From assembly GCF_040802235.1 (NCBI RefSeq), contig NC_133157.1:33915501-33979500 (forward strand): a stretch of 64,000 nucleotides of DNA, read 5' to 3'. The notes below the pieces were generated by a model. That model saw only the letters and a program-made list of their open reading frames with translations, was not told the origin of the DNA and searched no databases. This DNA comes from Manis javanica. Lineage: Eukaryota > Chordata > Mammalia > Pholidota > Manidae. Shown here one piece after another: positions 12,034-25,040 of the stretch. The position numbers and the translations under genes were made by a program. Position 1 is the stretch's first letter. Every line of letters starts with the position of its first letter.

Positions 12034-13204
12034 GGAATGTCTTCCTCTGCCTTCATCCTTTATTTTAATTCTGGGTCTGATAATTCTTCTACGACTGATA
12101 CTAGTCTGCATTGTGTGGTGTATTACTTGTACCAGACTTACTAATTGCAGAAGATTCTGTCTCCCTAACTGCAATACCTCAAACTTCACACTTTCTATAT
12201 AGTCTTCAGCACCTGTATTTGTATGCCCCTAACAATCCCTGTTCTTGCTTTGCTGCTGGACAATCTGTTAGAGCCCTGGAACTACCGCACATTTACTTCA
12301 GAATGTTCAGTGCCTCTCTCTCTCAAGATTGGCTTCTTTCGCTCTGCTGTGCTGTTGATCTTCGAACTAATTCTCTAGCTGTCTCTCTTCTGTGCCTGTG
12401 CCTAGCTTTGCAGAAATAGTGAGAGGTTTTATTATCTGCCTTGGTTTCTGGGCATAGAGAGGGAATATATCTGTCTGGCTGAATATTATCCCTCCAAAAA
12501 AAAAAAAACAATGCTTCAGACTGCTTGAAGATGCAAATTCTGAGTATGCTCAAGTAGCATTATCAAAGAATTTAGTTTCCTGTCTTCAAAGACCACCTGG
12601 ACAAACCTTGACTTGACTAGAACAGGCTAGAATTGTGTGACTCGGAACCAGAAAAACAGTGGGCAGGAATTGCTAGGAGCTGTACTGAATAGCAGAGGGT
12701 AAATGGCATGTATCTATAAAAATAATAAAGTAGCTATAGGCTGCAAAGAGCACTACAATCAGGTGAGAAACAGTAGGATAGCCACAGACTATCAGGAATA
12801 AAATTGATCTTATGTGGTACTCTAACAGAAATAAACATTAAAAAGTCAGAAACAATAGACCCATGTATTTTGATGTGTGATAGAACATTTCAAATCAGTG
12901 GAGAAAATATGGAATATTTCATAAATTGTACAGAAAGGACTCCAAACATGAAGTTGGAGCCTACCTCATACCATTCGAAAAATAAATCACTGATAAATGA
13001 AATTACAAATGAATTAGAAAAAATATTTTTAAATGTAGTACTTTTAGAAGAAAGGTACAATAAACAAAATTAAAAGACAAACTAGAAAATGAGAGAAAAT
13101 ATTTCCCTCACATATACCAAAATATGTCACCCACAATACATAAGGAGTTTCCACAAGTCAATTAGAAAATAAATGCCTCTGTAGAAAAACAGCCAAGGAT
13201 TTGA

Positions 13205-13260
13205 ACAGGTAGTTTTGTTTATTTATTTATTTGTTTGTTTGTTTATTTATTTACTTTATT
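13205..13260. repeat. (TTTA)n/(TTTG)n low-complexity tract
   Basis: Repeated TTTA and TTTG units adjoin the 3' end of the minus-strand L1 that follows. On the minus strand this is A-rich and is the degraded tail of that element. Confidence 0.8.
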
Positions 13261-13770
13261 AAAGTATCATTGATATGCAATCTTATGTTGGCTTCATATA
13301 TACAACACAGTGATTCAACATTTACCCATATTATCAAGTCCTCATCCCCTCCAGTGCTCTTCATCAATGTAGTAAGATGTTACAGAATCATAGCACATGG
13401 AAGACAAGTAGTGACTCAAGCATCTTAGTATGCTGATGGACAGTGACTGTAATGGGGTGTGTGGTGGTAACTTGCTAATAGGAGGGAATGTAGTAACCAC
13501 AGTGTTTTTCATGTGAAACCTGAGCATAAGATTGTATACCAATGATAGCTTAATAAAAAAAAAAGATGTTACAGAATCATTCACTATATTCTCGGTGCTG
13601 TACTACCATCCCTGTGACCAACCTATATTGGATTATGAATTATTGAGCCCCTTAATCCCCTTCTCCTTCCGACCCCACCCTTCCCAACCCCTCCCCTTTG
13701 GTAACTACTATGAGTGCTATGAGTTTACTGCTATTTTGTTCCCTCTGTTTAGATTTGTTGAACAGTTAGT
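13261..13770 (-). mobile_element. L1 3' end, interrupted by a younger L1 3' end
   Basis: Read on the minus strand this is an L1 3' UTR ending in '...caatgatactttaataaag', followed by its A-rich tail (13205-13260). The host is split into 13261-13391 and about 13581-13770 by a plus-strand insertion at 13392-13562. Its inner part contains a 'cctgtgacc' to 'cccctttggtaac' stretch matching the copy near 26.6 kb in type. It has no coding capacity. Confidence 0.75.
13392..13562 (+). mobile_element. Nested 5'-truncated L1 3' end with target-site duplication
   Basis: About 171 bp inserted into the minus-strand L1. It is bounded by an exact 18-bp direct repeat, AAGATGTTACAGAATCAT, at 13374-13391 and 13563-13580. 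It carries 'gctgatggacagtgactgta', ends in GCTTAATA plus an A run, and shares its 3' end with the host L1. This is what target-primed reverse transcription produces. Confidence 0.9.
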
Positions 13771-13809
13771 TTTAGACAAAGAACTAAAAATAGCTGATTA
13801 ACATGAGAA

Positions 13810-14390
13810 AATCAATATTCTTAATAGATAAATGGAAATTAAAACATTGTACATTTTTTATAAATCATAATATAAATCATAAAAAATATAATTTTTTAAA
13901 GATCAATAATAACCTTCATTGTTTCATTCATTCAAATAAATATTTATTGAGTGTCTACTATATGTCATGTATGGAAAATGATGAGAAAAAGAGACCCAAT
14001 CCCAGCATTTATGTCTTTGGGTAAAAAATGAGTCTCTTGTAAGCAGCAATATTTGGATCATATTTTTTAATCCATTCTGCCAATATCTGTCTTTTAATCC
14101 ACTTACATTTAAAGTGATCATTGATAATGCAGGATTTACTTCTGCCATTTTGCCATTTGTTTTCCATATGTCTGGTTTATCTTGTTTGTTCTTAACTTCC
14201 TCCAACACTGCCTTCCTTTTTTTAAAATTTATTCTATTGTACAAATTTGTTCCCTATTAATTCCTTTTCTGTATATTTTTAAGTTATTTTCTTAGTGATT
14301 ACTATGGTGATTACAGATAACATCCAAATTAATGCCAGTGTAGTTTAAACTGATACCAACTTAGCTTCAATAGCATCCCTAACTCTGCCC
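13810..14390 (-). mobile_element. Old repeat cluster including an L1 internal fragment
   Basis: An 'attcattcaaataaatattt' stretch near 13926 is typical of ancient mammalian repeats. From about 14025 to 14330 comes wording such as 'gagtctcttgtaagcagcaa' and 'ccacttacatttaaagtgat', known from minus-strand internal L1 sequence. It is fragmentary. Confidence 0.6.
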
Positions 14391-14394
14391 TTAT

Positions 14395-14705
14395 CCAGCT
14401 CTCTGTGACAGATCCAGGAAAGACTCCTTCCTTGCCTCTTCCTACATTCCGAGGTTCTCAGCAATCCTTGGCATTCCATGTCAAGCTCAGCCTCTGTCAT
14501 CACATGGCCACATTCTCCCTCTGTGTCTCTGGCCTCCTCTTACAAGGCCACCAGTCCTGCTAGGTTGAAATAGGGGCCCACATTGCTTCAATATGACAAC
14601 TAATTATGTCTGCAATGACTCTGTTTCCAAATAAGGCCACATTCTGAGATACTGGGGGTTAGGTCTTCAGCATATGTTTCAGAGAAACATAATTCAATCC
14701 TTAAC
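14395..14705 (+). mobile_element. Ancient interspersed repeat, class not assigned
   Basis: The segment holds phrases such as 'catcacatggccacattctc', 'tgtttccaaataaggccaca' and 'gatactgggggttaggtctt'. These recur in many mammalian genomes as an interspersed repeat. I cannot assign it safely to an LTR or LINE family. Confidence 0.55.
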
Positions 14706-14849
14706 AATATATTCATTGTTTCGAAGGATTCACCTCTACTTCACTGATTCATTGTAGTTATGGGAGGGGAAAAAATTACACATATAAAAAAACTTCACAA
14801 CATTTTATTAAAAGAAAGCAATAATTGAGCAGAAAATAAAGAACTCTGG

Positions 14850-15000
14850 AAGTCAAAGAGCAGGGTTATAGTCCCAGGTGTGACATTATTTTACTGTATG
14901 AATTTCCAAGCCACTTTGTCTCTGGGTACTTCAATTTTCTCACCAATAGGATAGGGAGCCAGACTTAATAATTGGAAGCCCTTTGACCTTCCAAATTCTA
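14850..15000 (+). mobile_element. MIR SINE remnant
   Basis: The order 'gacattattttactgtatga', 'cactttgtctctgggtactt', 'caattttctcaccaatagga' follows the MIR core and tail. It is diverged. Confidence 0.5.
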
Positions 15001-15644
15001 AGATTCTTCAACATACGCATCCAGTGCTAATAGATCTTTTGTAAGTGTTATTGTGGACATGTTTAAACTGCTTCCTCAGACTGCTTATGCTCAAGGTCTC
15101 TCTGGGCTCATTCCCAATTACTCTTCTGTTGTTCATGAGATAGTCTAGTTTATTTTGAAAACATCTGGAGTATTCACTAGCCTCAATTCCAAGTGTCAAA
15201 TATAAAGACCTCATTTAAAGCTCCATAATTAGAGCCAGATGTTTCTCCTAATGTGATTAAATCTTCACATCTAATCTTGGTACCAGGAATAGTGTGGGGT
15301 TTCTTCTCAGCAAGCCTGAGATAGAAGCATGTCATTGGGGCCAGAGGGGGAAGGAGAAGAGTGGGCAGATTTAAAGTCATGCTGAGCAGCCTCCCTCATC
15401 ATCCCACCTGCTAACATGGCTCCCACTCACCCTTGCCCTCACTTGTGTGCAGCACTTTCTCCTGGGCAGGTACTCTGTGTTATTCATCTCTGAGTCCCCA
15501 CACACATGCATCAGTGCCCAAAACAGGACCTGGCCCACATCCAGTGTTGAGGGTGGAAGGGAGAGAGGGAAGACAAGTTTCATCACTGCTCTATGTCTAA
15601 CACACTCTCTCCTCTGACCCCTTATACTAGATCTAGGGACAGAC

Positions 15645-16020
15645 TTCCTCTTTTTTTTAATTGTGGTAAAATAAACATCACATAAAAATGTACCATTTAA
15701 CCATTTTTAAGTGTATAGTTCAGTGGCATTAAATACATACACATTGTTGTGCAACCATCGCCACCACCAGTTTCCAGAATGTTTTCATCTTCCCAAATTA
15801 AAACTCTGTAGCCATTAAACACTAACTCCCCATTTCCCTTCTCAGCCCCTGGCAACCACCTCTCTACTTTCAGTCTCTTTGAATAAAGCTGACTAAGTAC
15901 CTCCTATAAGAGAAATAATATACTATTTGTCTTTTGGGGACCGGCTTAGCGTCATGTCGTCTCTTAACATAATGTCTTCAAGATTCATCCATGTTGGAGC
16001 ATGTGTCAGAATTAGGAACT
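15645..16020 (-). mobile_element. Old L1 (L1M-type) 3' region
   Basis: From the T-rich start ('aattgtggtaaaataaacat') through 'tttaagtgtatagttcagtg', 'ttgtgcaaccatcgccacca', 'ccctggcaaccacc' to 'attcatccatgttggagcat', this is a well-known L1M sequence in minus orientation. It is a non-coding remnant. Confidence 0.85.
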
Positions 16021-19000
16021 GATTCTTCTTCAGAGCTACAGAAACTTTAAATTCTTTTCCATCGCAGAGATCCTCTACTTCTGTAGAAAGACACAGCTTC
16101 TTTGGTAATCAAGAGCAAAGACATGACTCATCCAGCCTCCTGGTCTTCACCACAGTAGGGCTTTGGACTCCAGCTTCAGAGCTTCCTTGGCTCTCGTTAA
16201 TTTATTCACTTAACAGATACCTACCTGAGATCCTGCTCTGCCTGAATACTGCTCCCAGCTTCTAAGTCAGACAGAGTGTGGAGTTCGTGGGGACACCAGA
16301 GTGGGAGATTCATATATAACTGAGAGAATGAGAAAAATCTGCAGAGGAAGTGATTCTCTGAATCCTGTAAGAAGAGAAAGTGTTCTCTGTGGTAAAACCA
16401 GGTCAGGGGCGAGCATTCCAGGCAGAGGGCTGGAGGCATAACCCAGTCTCATGTGTTCATGAAATTGCAGGTGAGCTGTCTGGAGCTGACTGGAGCATGG
16501 CGTGTTGGGGGATGCAGGAAGAGGAAAAAGCACCATGAAAAATAGTCTGAGAAGCTGCAGAAGGAAGCAGGAGCCAGATTGCAAAGACCATGTATGCTAG
16601 ACAGGGAATTTGGTTTTATCCTCAGGACAAACACCCTTGGAAGGTTTTAAGAAGGGTAACATGGTCAGATGTGTGTTTTATCCAGTCTCCCTACTGGTAG
16701 TGTGGAGAGGGTGAGACTAGAGGTTAGAGGTCAATTAGGAAAAAATTGCCTTAGACCAGGTGACAGGCAACTCGGTCATGGTGGGACAGGGGTAGTAATG
16801 TGCTTGAGCAGGCTCATAGCAACTCGTAAGAGCCTATTGTCAAATTTCCAGGAATTTTGCAAGCCAGTTGTCAAACACAGTCATTGTTAAAAATTAAATT
16901 ATATGAACTTAAAATTAAATAAATTGTATTTTTAAAGTAACAAGTACTCAAAATTCATTACTTCTTAATTATTATAGTATTGCCTTTGCTCTTATAGTAA
17001 TTTACATCTATTGCCTGTACATTGTGGAAATGCCAGATGATGATATGCCACAACTCATCCCTTCCCAACAACAGCCAATGACATCACATTTGCAACTCAC
17101 AACTGGCCATTGTGGGAGTGTTTATACCACGGAAACCAGTAGCTACTTTAAATCAGGGCTTTTTCTCTGCTGAGAGCCAGTTATTAAACATTTCCAGCGC
17201 ATCACTGGATGTGGTCACCATAGTGTGGAGAGATAAACTCAGAGAAAGGGGAAGTGGCGTATCTTCTGGTCACTACCAGGGCAAACAGCGTCTCGTGCTA
17301 GCATTTCAGAAAGCCCCTACTTTCAGTAGGGAACTCCAAAGGTGGGTTTCAGTAGCCTTGCTCTGTGGCGGTGGCTCAGGGCTGTTCTGTCATCCATTAG
17401 GACCTTGCCGCAGGGAGCAGGTGTTCTTTTAATTCCCAAGGATTCTGCTCATTCTGTTAGTGCTGAGCCAAGGATGTTATGTTGTTGGCCAGTTACTTCC
17501 CACCAAAGTGGAAGGAACAAAAATCCCCTGTCTTCACCCCCACCCCGCTGAGGTTTTGACTGAACAGATTCGGATGTCCTTGGAAAGGTTTAGCAGTCAT
17601 AGCAGGAGGGCAGTAAGATCATATTTCCATATTACAAGTAATACCATCATGTTAGATTAGAAAAGGATGAGGCAAGGAGAGTGGCAGCAGAGGCTGGGAA
17701 GCCAGCTGAGCAGTTGTGGCGGTCCTTCCGGGGAGAGGCGACAAGAAGTGAGCCAGGGAAATGGCAGTGGGGACCGGGAGAGGCAGGAGAGGCAGGATTA
17801 ACAATACACAGTGATTAGTTGAGTGCAGGGGAGGGGAAGAGTCACTGGGTGGTGGTGGAACTATTTATAAAGACTGAGAAACTAGAGGAAGGGCTGATGT
17901 ATTGAAGGGGACCACTCTTGGTGTCTTTGGACATCCAGGTGGTAAAGTCTGGTCGGCAGTTGGATTTGGAGGAAGGGTCCTCCAGAGGGAGCTCTGCATG
18001 TTCATGTTTTGTATATTTGGGGTCTTCAGTTGAAAGATGACAATTGAAATGCTGGACAGAAATGAGCGTATTCAGGAACAATGTATACAGTGAGAATAGA
18101 ACCAAGGACAGAACCCTGGGTTTTGGTCCCCAAGGTTTAAGAGGCAGACCACGGAACTAGCAGCAAAAGGATAAAGGGAAGGCGATCAGATACAGCATAA
18201 CATTGTAATTGAAGTAGGAGAAAACTGGAAGGGAGTGGTAACTTCCGGAAGAGAGTTTGGGAGACAGATTGATTGTGGTGTCAGATACCACGTGAAAACT
18301 GGAGAGTCCACTGGTTGTGGCAGCTAAGAGGAGCCCAGAGCCCATCTTCAGAGAAGTCTGAGTAAAGTGGTGGGAGTGGAAGCCAGAGAGCTCTGATTTG
18401 AGAGGAAGTGGGTAATAAGGTCACAGAGCAACACATGGCAAATCCTTCGAGAACCATTCTCAAATAGGGAGGGAGCAGTACCAAAGCTTGAGGTTTCTTG
18501 GTGGTGTTTTCAAGATAGGAGAAACCTGAGCACGTCTGTGGCTGTGGGAAAGTAGAGAGCAGGTCGGAAAGGGGGAAAGACAGGGAATGATCAATCAAGC
18601 GTCCCTACCTAGGTAGACAAGAGAGGATTGGAATTGGCTGTTTCTTAAACTTGTAATACGCACACAAATCACCCTGGGGAATCTTGTTAAAATTCAGATT
18701 CTGATTTAGTAGGTCTGGGGTGGGGCCTGAGATTTTCCACTGTAACAAGCTCCTGAGTGAAACTGATACTGCTGGTCGGTGAACCACACTGGGTGACAGG
18801 GGGCTAGAGCTCTGAATTATAAATGTGTGTTCATTTTTCTGGCTTCTTCCCTGGACCCTGAAGCAGAATCCTTCCAGATAATCCCTCTTGTCTTAATACA
18901 GTACCTGTTATATAAAAGTTTATTGAATGCATTGAATATATAAAGATGTATATTTGGCATTATCTACACCTATGAAAAAGTAGGGAGGAACCCTAAAAGT

Positions 19001-19418
19001 TTGATAACACAAAAAAGGATAAGGAGATTATAGTACAAATGTGCTTTTCTTGAGTATTTAAAGTGGTCATTGTGAAATCCATATGGTAATAAGGGGAAAT
19101 TCCTAATGCAAAATTTTAGAAAACAGGTGAGTTTTTACTTATATTATGATAGCCACTGTGTGAAGTTATACATTTGGACAAAAACTAAAATGGAACAGAA
19201 AAAGCAAGTTTGATATGTCGGAGCAACAGGATCATGGATGAATTTTTATATTTAAATTTCTGTGGATGCTATACAAATTCAAGCAAAAAATAGCACTGTT
19301 ACATGTATGAAAGAAAGAAACCAAACATGGATATTCTAAGAGTGGGAAATCAAAACAGAGATGAGTAACCTCTACACATGATGGCTTGGATTTGGGATAG
19401 TATATATTGTTTAAAAAA
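16021..19418. other. Intergenic DNA, part 2: old repeat-like sequence
   Basis: No gene is supported. About 16370-16830 and 17880-18470 carry phrases such as 'ggttttaagaagggtaacat' and 'ctttggacatccaggtgg'. These belong to a long, ancient mammalian interspersed repeat whose class I cannot fix. Similar phrases recur at 21880-22150. A MER5A copy at 18640-18795 is listed separately. Short open frames here have no recognisable domains. Confidence 0.55.
18640..18795 (+). mobile_element. MER5A hAT DNA transposon remnant
   Basis: It contains 'ttagtaggtctggggtgggg', then CCTGAGA, then 'aacaagctcctgagtgaaac' and 'tgatactgctggtc', the diagnostic order of MER5A. It is a non-autonomous element, long inactive. 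Confidence 0.88.
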
Positions 19419-19428
19419 TGTGTGTGTG

Positions 19429-19467
<39 letters not shown>

Positions 19468-19479
19468 ATATATTAACCT
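19419..19479. repeat. (TG)n-TA-(CA)n palindromic microsatellite
   Basis: A TG run meets a CA run at a central TATA. TGTGTGTGTATACACACACA is perfectly self-complementary, and about 15 more CA units follow. Alternating purine-pyrimidine sequence of this kind can form Z-DNA or a cruciform. Confidence 0.95.
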
Positions 19480-22400
19480 TTCTTTGCTCAGTTATTTTAA
19501 AAATTCTGATTGACAGCTTTTCTTTTCCTTTGTCCTTTCTGTCTTCCTTCCTTATGTTTTCCCTTTCCCCTCCCACTTTTTAAGATATCTCTCCCTTAAG
19601 GAATTCCCATTCCCAGTGATATCTCATCAAAAGAGCACATGAATACTGACATTATGTTACACTTTGACATTTGGCATTCCCAAAGCCTTACCCCACCCCT
19701 GATGCAGAATCAGCTGTCAGAGCATGAAATTGGTATTTTTACATATTCTTAATGTACAGATGTCAGTCTGAAAACCATTCACTAGCATTATGATTACATT
19801 CTTTGTATCATTTTCATTCTGTGCCAATATCTGTTATTGTGATTTCTTTTCCTTTGGGAGTTCCAGGGAGGGAAGACAAAACTTGAATAATCCAGCTTAC
19901 TGATTCTGCCAAAAGGTAAAAGTAAACTTATAAGTTTCTGACTATTTTTGGCAATGATACTTCTGGCACAGGAGCAACGATGTAACAAGAAGGACCAGAT
20001 GCAAGCTGGAAATACAATGAGTAGCCCACCTGATGGTGCCAGATTCCTCAGTGTGTTCCAAATCAAATTTGCTTGCAGTTTACAAGTTTGTTATTCTGTT
20101 AATCACAAAAAGGAATGGCCTACGCTTATGGGAGCAGCAGCATGTCTAAAAATAATAACTCCCTAGAAAATACACAAGGTAAGAACCAGAAGGGATTTGT
20201 TCCATCCATCTTCCCACATACTCAGCAATGGCTCTGTAGGACTCCTGACAGCTGGCCATCCAGTCTTTGCTCAAACACCTTAAGTGATGGGCATCTCATT
20301 ACTTCACAAAGCCACCCATTTCATATTAGGCAGTTGGCAAATACTGTCCAGAATTCCTTTCCCCTTTTAAATAACAGCACCAACTTCCTTTGGGAAACTG
20401 GTACTTCCATGTGGCTCTGATGGGCCTCGGGGGTGGTGTGCTGCTCCCTGGCCTGTTTATCCTCACATCCATTCCTTGCCTTTCCCCTGCCTCTCTCTGT
20501 ATTGCAGTGGAGAGGGCCTGACCCCATTGGCCCTCCATCCCAGGTTCCCATGTCAGCTGGGTTTTGGTGGGTTTGACCAATGGGAGGCATTGGCAGGAGG
20601 TTGGAGGGGGAGGGAAGAGAGAAGCCAAGGTGTTTCTCCTCCTCTGTAGAGGAGGAGATAGCGCCAGATTCCTGTACTACAGCTGCATTTCTTCCATGAC
20701 TCCAATCCAGCTCCTGCTGCACAGGTCCTTCATGGTTCCAACTCCCACTGGCTGATCTCCAAAATATCACCTTTTCCCTTTATTCTGATTTAGGATTAGC
20801 AGTGGCCTCTAGCTCTTGGTAATATCAGAGTTGCTTTATTATTCTCAGGAAGGTTTCTTCCATCACTTGTGTATAAGTAATGAATACCCTCTTTTCTGAG
20901 CGGTTTCTATTTCCTAGTTGGATCCTTACTGATGTGGTTCTGCATGTGAGCAGGCCTAGCAATCAGAGCACCTGTATTTCCAGACAAGTGACTGGCTCAG
21001 GGATGGGTATATAATGCGAGATGTGCCTATAGGGTCCTTCTTTCAGGCTGTATATACATTTTTCAATGGTGGTGGGGTGGGGGGTGTCACTGAGCTTGGA
21101 TGGGAAAAGACTGGAGTCTGTAACTATGTCTAAGATGCCCACTTGCACAGTGAGAGAATGAAGCTAGCACGAGAAAGAACCAGCAAGGGATGGGGAAACA
21201 TTCTTCAAGATCCTAAAGTCCCTGAAGCTCTATTCTGAACTACCCATTTATATGAACCAAAATAGTCTTTTTTCCATTACGTTTTCTTGATTTTGGCTTC
21301 TGTCACTTGCCACCCCCAAAATAAGCCTAACAGAAACAGAAAAATCTTCCCTTGAGGAAGCCCAAATCAACTTCTCTATAACCCCCTTGCCATCAGCTTG
21401 GTTCTCAGCTCTGGGGAGCACAGTATTCTTGGCTCCTACCCACCCTGTGCAGTTCTTCCTAATTCCAGTATGGATCCAGTCACTCCCACTGGCAATCCCT
21501 ATCCCTCTACATCTCCTTCTCCCCTCCCCCAGGGCCTGATGTCTCTACTGCCTCTCACTGCTTCCCTCAGGCAACCTTCAGACATGCTGTTAACTCTCCT
21601 TGACTGTCTTTGACTCTCCTCTCCAGGATGTGATGTTGGCAAAAGTCTTTGGCCCCAGGACCTGATCAGAAGCCCTCCTAACTCTCCCTATCCAAGAGGG
21701 ACATTTGATGACTCTCTTTCTGTGGCCCTTCAGGCACTGAAGGCAGCCTCTTTGTTCCCCTCACTTTCCTTTTCCTGTCAGGACCTAGGCAGTAGGGATG
21801 CAAAGACAAGTAAAAAGTAGTTCCTGCTCTAGAGGAGCTCACCATCTAGGGGGGTGGGAAAGGGCATGATTCAGAGAAGCCTTCCTAGGGGTGGTGTCAC
21901 TGAGCAGAGTTTTTCTGAAAGGAGTGGAGAGGGAAGGGCAGTTTGGACAAAGGGAACAGCAAGTGCACAGCTGCACTGATGTGGAGGAGCTTGGCTCAGT
22001 TGACTAAATGCAAAGCCTTTGGAATGGTGTGTCACAGACAGGACTGGGCAAGAGATGTAACTGAAGTGAGTAGAGACTAGATAGCAAAGAGCCTTGAATC
22101 TCACACTAAGGAGCTTACACCTTGCTCTGATGGACCAGAGAGCCACAGAAGAAATTGAAGCATTTTACTTATCATCATTTGAAGCCCATATCACCAGCTA
22201 TGTCCTTTTCACAGCACCAGAGGAATAAATATTCTGACTTCTCTCTTTTCTCATCCTCTGCTTTCTCTCTGGTGCCTCCCATTGGCTGAACCCAAGATGA
22301 AGTAAGAGGGCAAGAAGTTTGAATGATGGAGTTTACGGAGGACAGCCTGCCAGTCTACCAAGCAGAGAGGAGAAGGATAGAGAGTAGATATGGAAGAGCT

Positions 22401-22729
22401 TCTGCTTTTCTTGAAAACATTCAACATCTTCCTGAAAAGACTAAGAATTACAAAATAGAGAAGAGAGAGATGAATTCTAGATGTGAAGGCTCTGTGGAGG
22501 AGAAGCATCTAAACTAAGCCTTAAAGATGTTTGACAGGTACAGATAAGAATGGGGACTTCCGGGAAAATGGAAGAACATGGGGAAAAGCTTGGGGCCTCT
22601 CAGTCCAGCATGGCCAGAGCAGAGGGCAATGCACAAGAGAAGGGGAGGGGTATATGTATACCGGAGAGTGGCATCCAGAAGAAAGGTGGACTAGGAAGAA
22701 AAGTACATGGGGCTAGTTTAGTTGAGCCT

Positions 22730-22935
22730 TGTCTCTGGAACCAGACTACTTGCTTTGAATCCCAGCTTTACAATTTATAACCCTGAACATGTTATTTAAC
22801 TTATCTGCTCAGTTTCCTTTTCTGTAAAATGAGGATGATACTAGTATGTAAACAATAGTACAGACCTTTTAAGGTTGTTGTGAAGATTAACTGAACTAGA
22901 CATAGGAAGTGCTTAGACCAGAGCACTGAGCGCTG
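22730..22935 (+). mobile_element. MIR SINE
   Basis: It follows the MIR order closely: 'tctggaaccagactacttgc', 'gaatcccagctttac', 'cagtttccttttctgtaaaa', 'tgaggatgata', 'aaggttgttgtgaagattaa' and 'gtgcttagacc'. It is nearly full length. Confidence 0.88.
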
Positions 22936-23239
22936 TATATGTGCTGGCTGCCGCTGCTGGTGGTAGTAGCAGTGGTGGTGTTAGGAATACTGTCTGCCTT
23001 CAGCCCCTGGGTTTGGATGCATCTCCTAGAATGTGACCCAACATATCAGTATGTCCCTAATGCAGTCTGTGCAACAGATTCCTCCTCCCCAGCTTCAGCT
23101 GCATTCTCATATTTCTCATACACCCGTGAAACCTGAAGGGGGAAGGGGTGTGTACAAAGGGGTATGGAGCTAAGTCATCAAGAGAACTGTGTTACCCCAC
23201 CTTTGTTACAAGGCTGCTGGAAAGAAATCAATGATGAAA

Positions 23240-23430
23240 TGGAGAGGACACAGGTCTGGGGATCAGGAGGCCTGTATTCTGACCTGTCACTGAGCTCTGT
23301 CACTGATGTAGTAGGTGACCTTGGGTACATCCCTTCTGCTCTCTGGCCTTCATTTTGACCCTCTGTAACATGACAGGGGAGGATTATGATGATGTCTTAG
23401 GGGCTCTCTTCCAGTTCTATCATTCTGTAA
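23240..23430 (+). mobile_element. MIR SINE (MIRb-like)
   Basis: It contains 'gatcaggaggcctgtattct', 'gtaggtgaccttgggtacat' and 'ctctggccttcattttgacc', ending near 'tctatcattctgtaatt'. This is a typical MIRb order. Confidence 0.75.
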
Positions 23431-25040
23431 TTCCAAATCCCTTTATAACAAACTCTAGGAGAGGAGCTTTGCCCTTGCAAATGGAGTGTAAAGTTAATCC
23501 TGCCTGTGCTGAGGCTAACTAATGTGCGAGTGTGGTTTATCCTACCTCATTAAACCCTGACTCCCCACAGAGAACGCATAAGGCAGCCCAGGCAGGTAAT
23601 ACTGAAATGTTGCTGAACTGGGTCTCCTCATGGAAAATGAATTTCCCTCCCTCTTTCTTGGGTTTATCGACATGAAGCCTATACCATCCATTTTCCATAC
23701 TGCTACTTTGCCACATGTGGAGATTCAAGCCCAGTCATAGGTACGGCAGGTCTGGTCCTGATATGTAGTCGTGCACCCCCATGCCTCCTCACCCCACCGC
23801 TGCAGGCAGCACCATCGTTTTACAGATGAAGAAACCAAAGCTCCAACAGGTCCGAGGACTTGATGATGGGAAGAGGGGCAGTGATGGAGGAGGTCAAGGC
23901 AATGTTTCTGTTGACCAAGTGCTTTCTAAGGGATGGAAAAAAAAGGGAAGGTAAAAGGGAAGGTTTTATCTTAGATTCCCTCAAGTTTACCTCTGTAAAC
24001 TCCATCATTCATTTGTGAAATATAGTACAAATCCTGAAAAATGTGTGAAGCACATGCATTTAGTTTAATGAATAAGTAAAAGCGGACACTGGTTACCCCC
24101 ACTCCAATGAGGAAAGTATAATGTTAGGAGAAAGAAGCAAAACACAGAGAACACATTCAGTGTGACTACATTTGTATGAAGTTAGAAAAACTGATGAACT
24201 CGATATTTGGCAAAGTGACCACACTCTTTGCTCACTGCCACACAGTGTGCAGACCTGGCAGGCCTCTTTCCGCCTCAGCCTCACTGAGCATAGAGCCCAC
24301 TGAGGACCAAGAGGCACAGAAGCACTAAATGTTGGAGCTTAAAGCCACCTCTTGTGACTTCAAGCATCATTCATTCATTCCTCAGATGCTCTGGGGTCAT
24401 ACTACATTGAGGCCTCTGGGCTGGGAATGGTGGGGGGAATAGCATGGAGGTATCTTGCATAGATACTGCCCCAAAGAAACAAGAAAAGCTGGAATGGGTT
24501 GAGTCCGATATGGGGAGAAGCAGTGAGGGTCTTGGAAGTGCCTCGCTGTCGCTGAACTTACCCTTATGCTTCTCAGAAGAAGAGCCAGGTGGAGCAGGGC
24601 CCACCGGGAAGGAGAGGCCATGAGAGACTCCCTCAGCCACAGAAAGGATCTCTAGGCTACTGCACATGACTGCAACTAGCCTTCAAGCCTCTCTCTGCTC
24701 TTGCAACTCAACTAGAGGGCAGTTTGACATGAATGGATAAATGCCAAATGAGTCAGAAATTATTAGGCTCTAGAATGTCAGACAGAAAGCATCCAATGTT
24801 CCTGTTTTGTGAATGAAAAGACTGAGGTCCCAAGTACAGTGACTCCTCCAATGTCATCCAGACAGCTTGAGGGGAACCCAGGACTAGAACGCAGGTTCCT
24901 GTCTCCCTAAACAGTTCTCCTCAGCCCAGATGAGAGCAACAGTGCATTCCAAGATGAGTTTTTAGAATCATGGGCTTCTATGGTCATGAAATCATAAAGA
25001 AAGAGAACATAAGAGCTGGAAAAGATCTTAGCAGACTTAG

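Larger units (their letters stand above)
7961..13200. other. Intergenic DNA between ZCCHC7 and PAX5, part 1
   Basis: No gene is supported here. The stretch holds a MIR-like piece at about 8105-8215, a pyrimidine tract at 8582-8668, an L2 remnant at about 9255-9685, old low-copy repeat remnants near 9060-9165, 9945-10065 and 10550-10700 (wording such as 'aaactga' and 'gctgggattcaaaccc'), and a pair of similar blocks near 11.2 and 12.0 kb. The rest is unremarkable AT-rich sequence. Confidence 0.7.
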
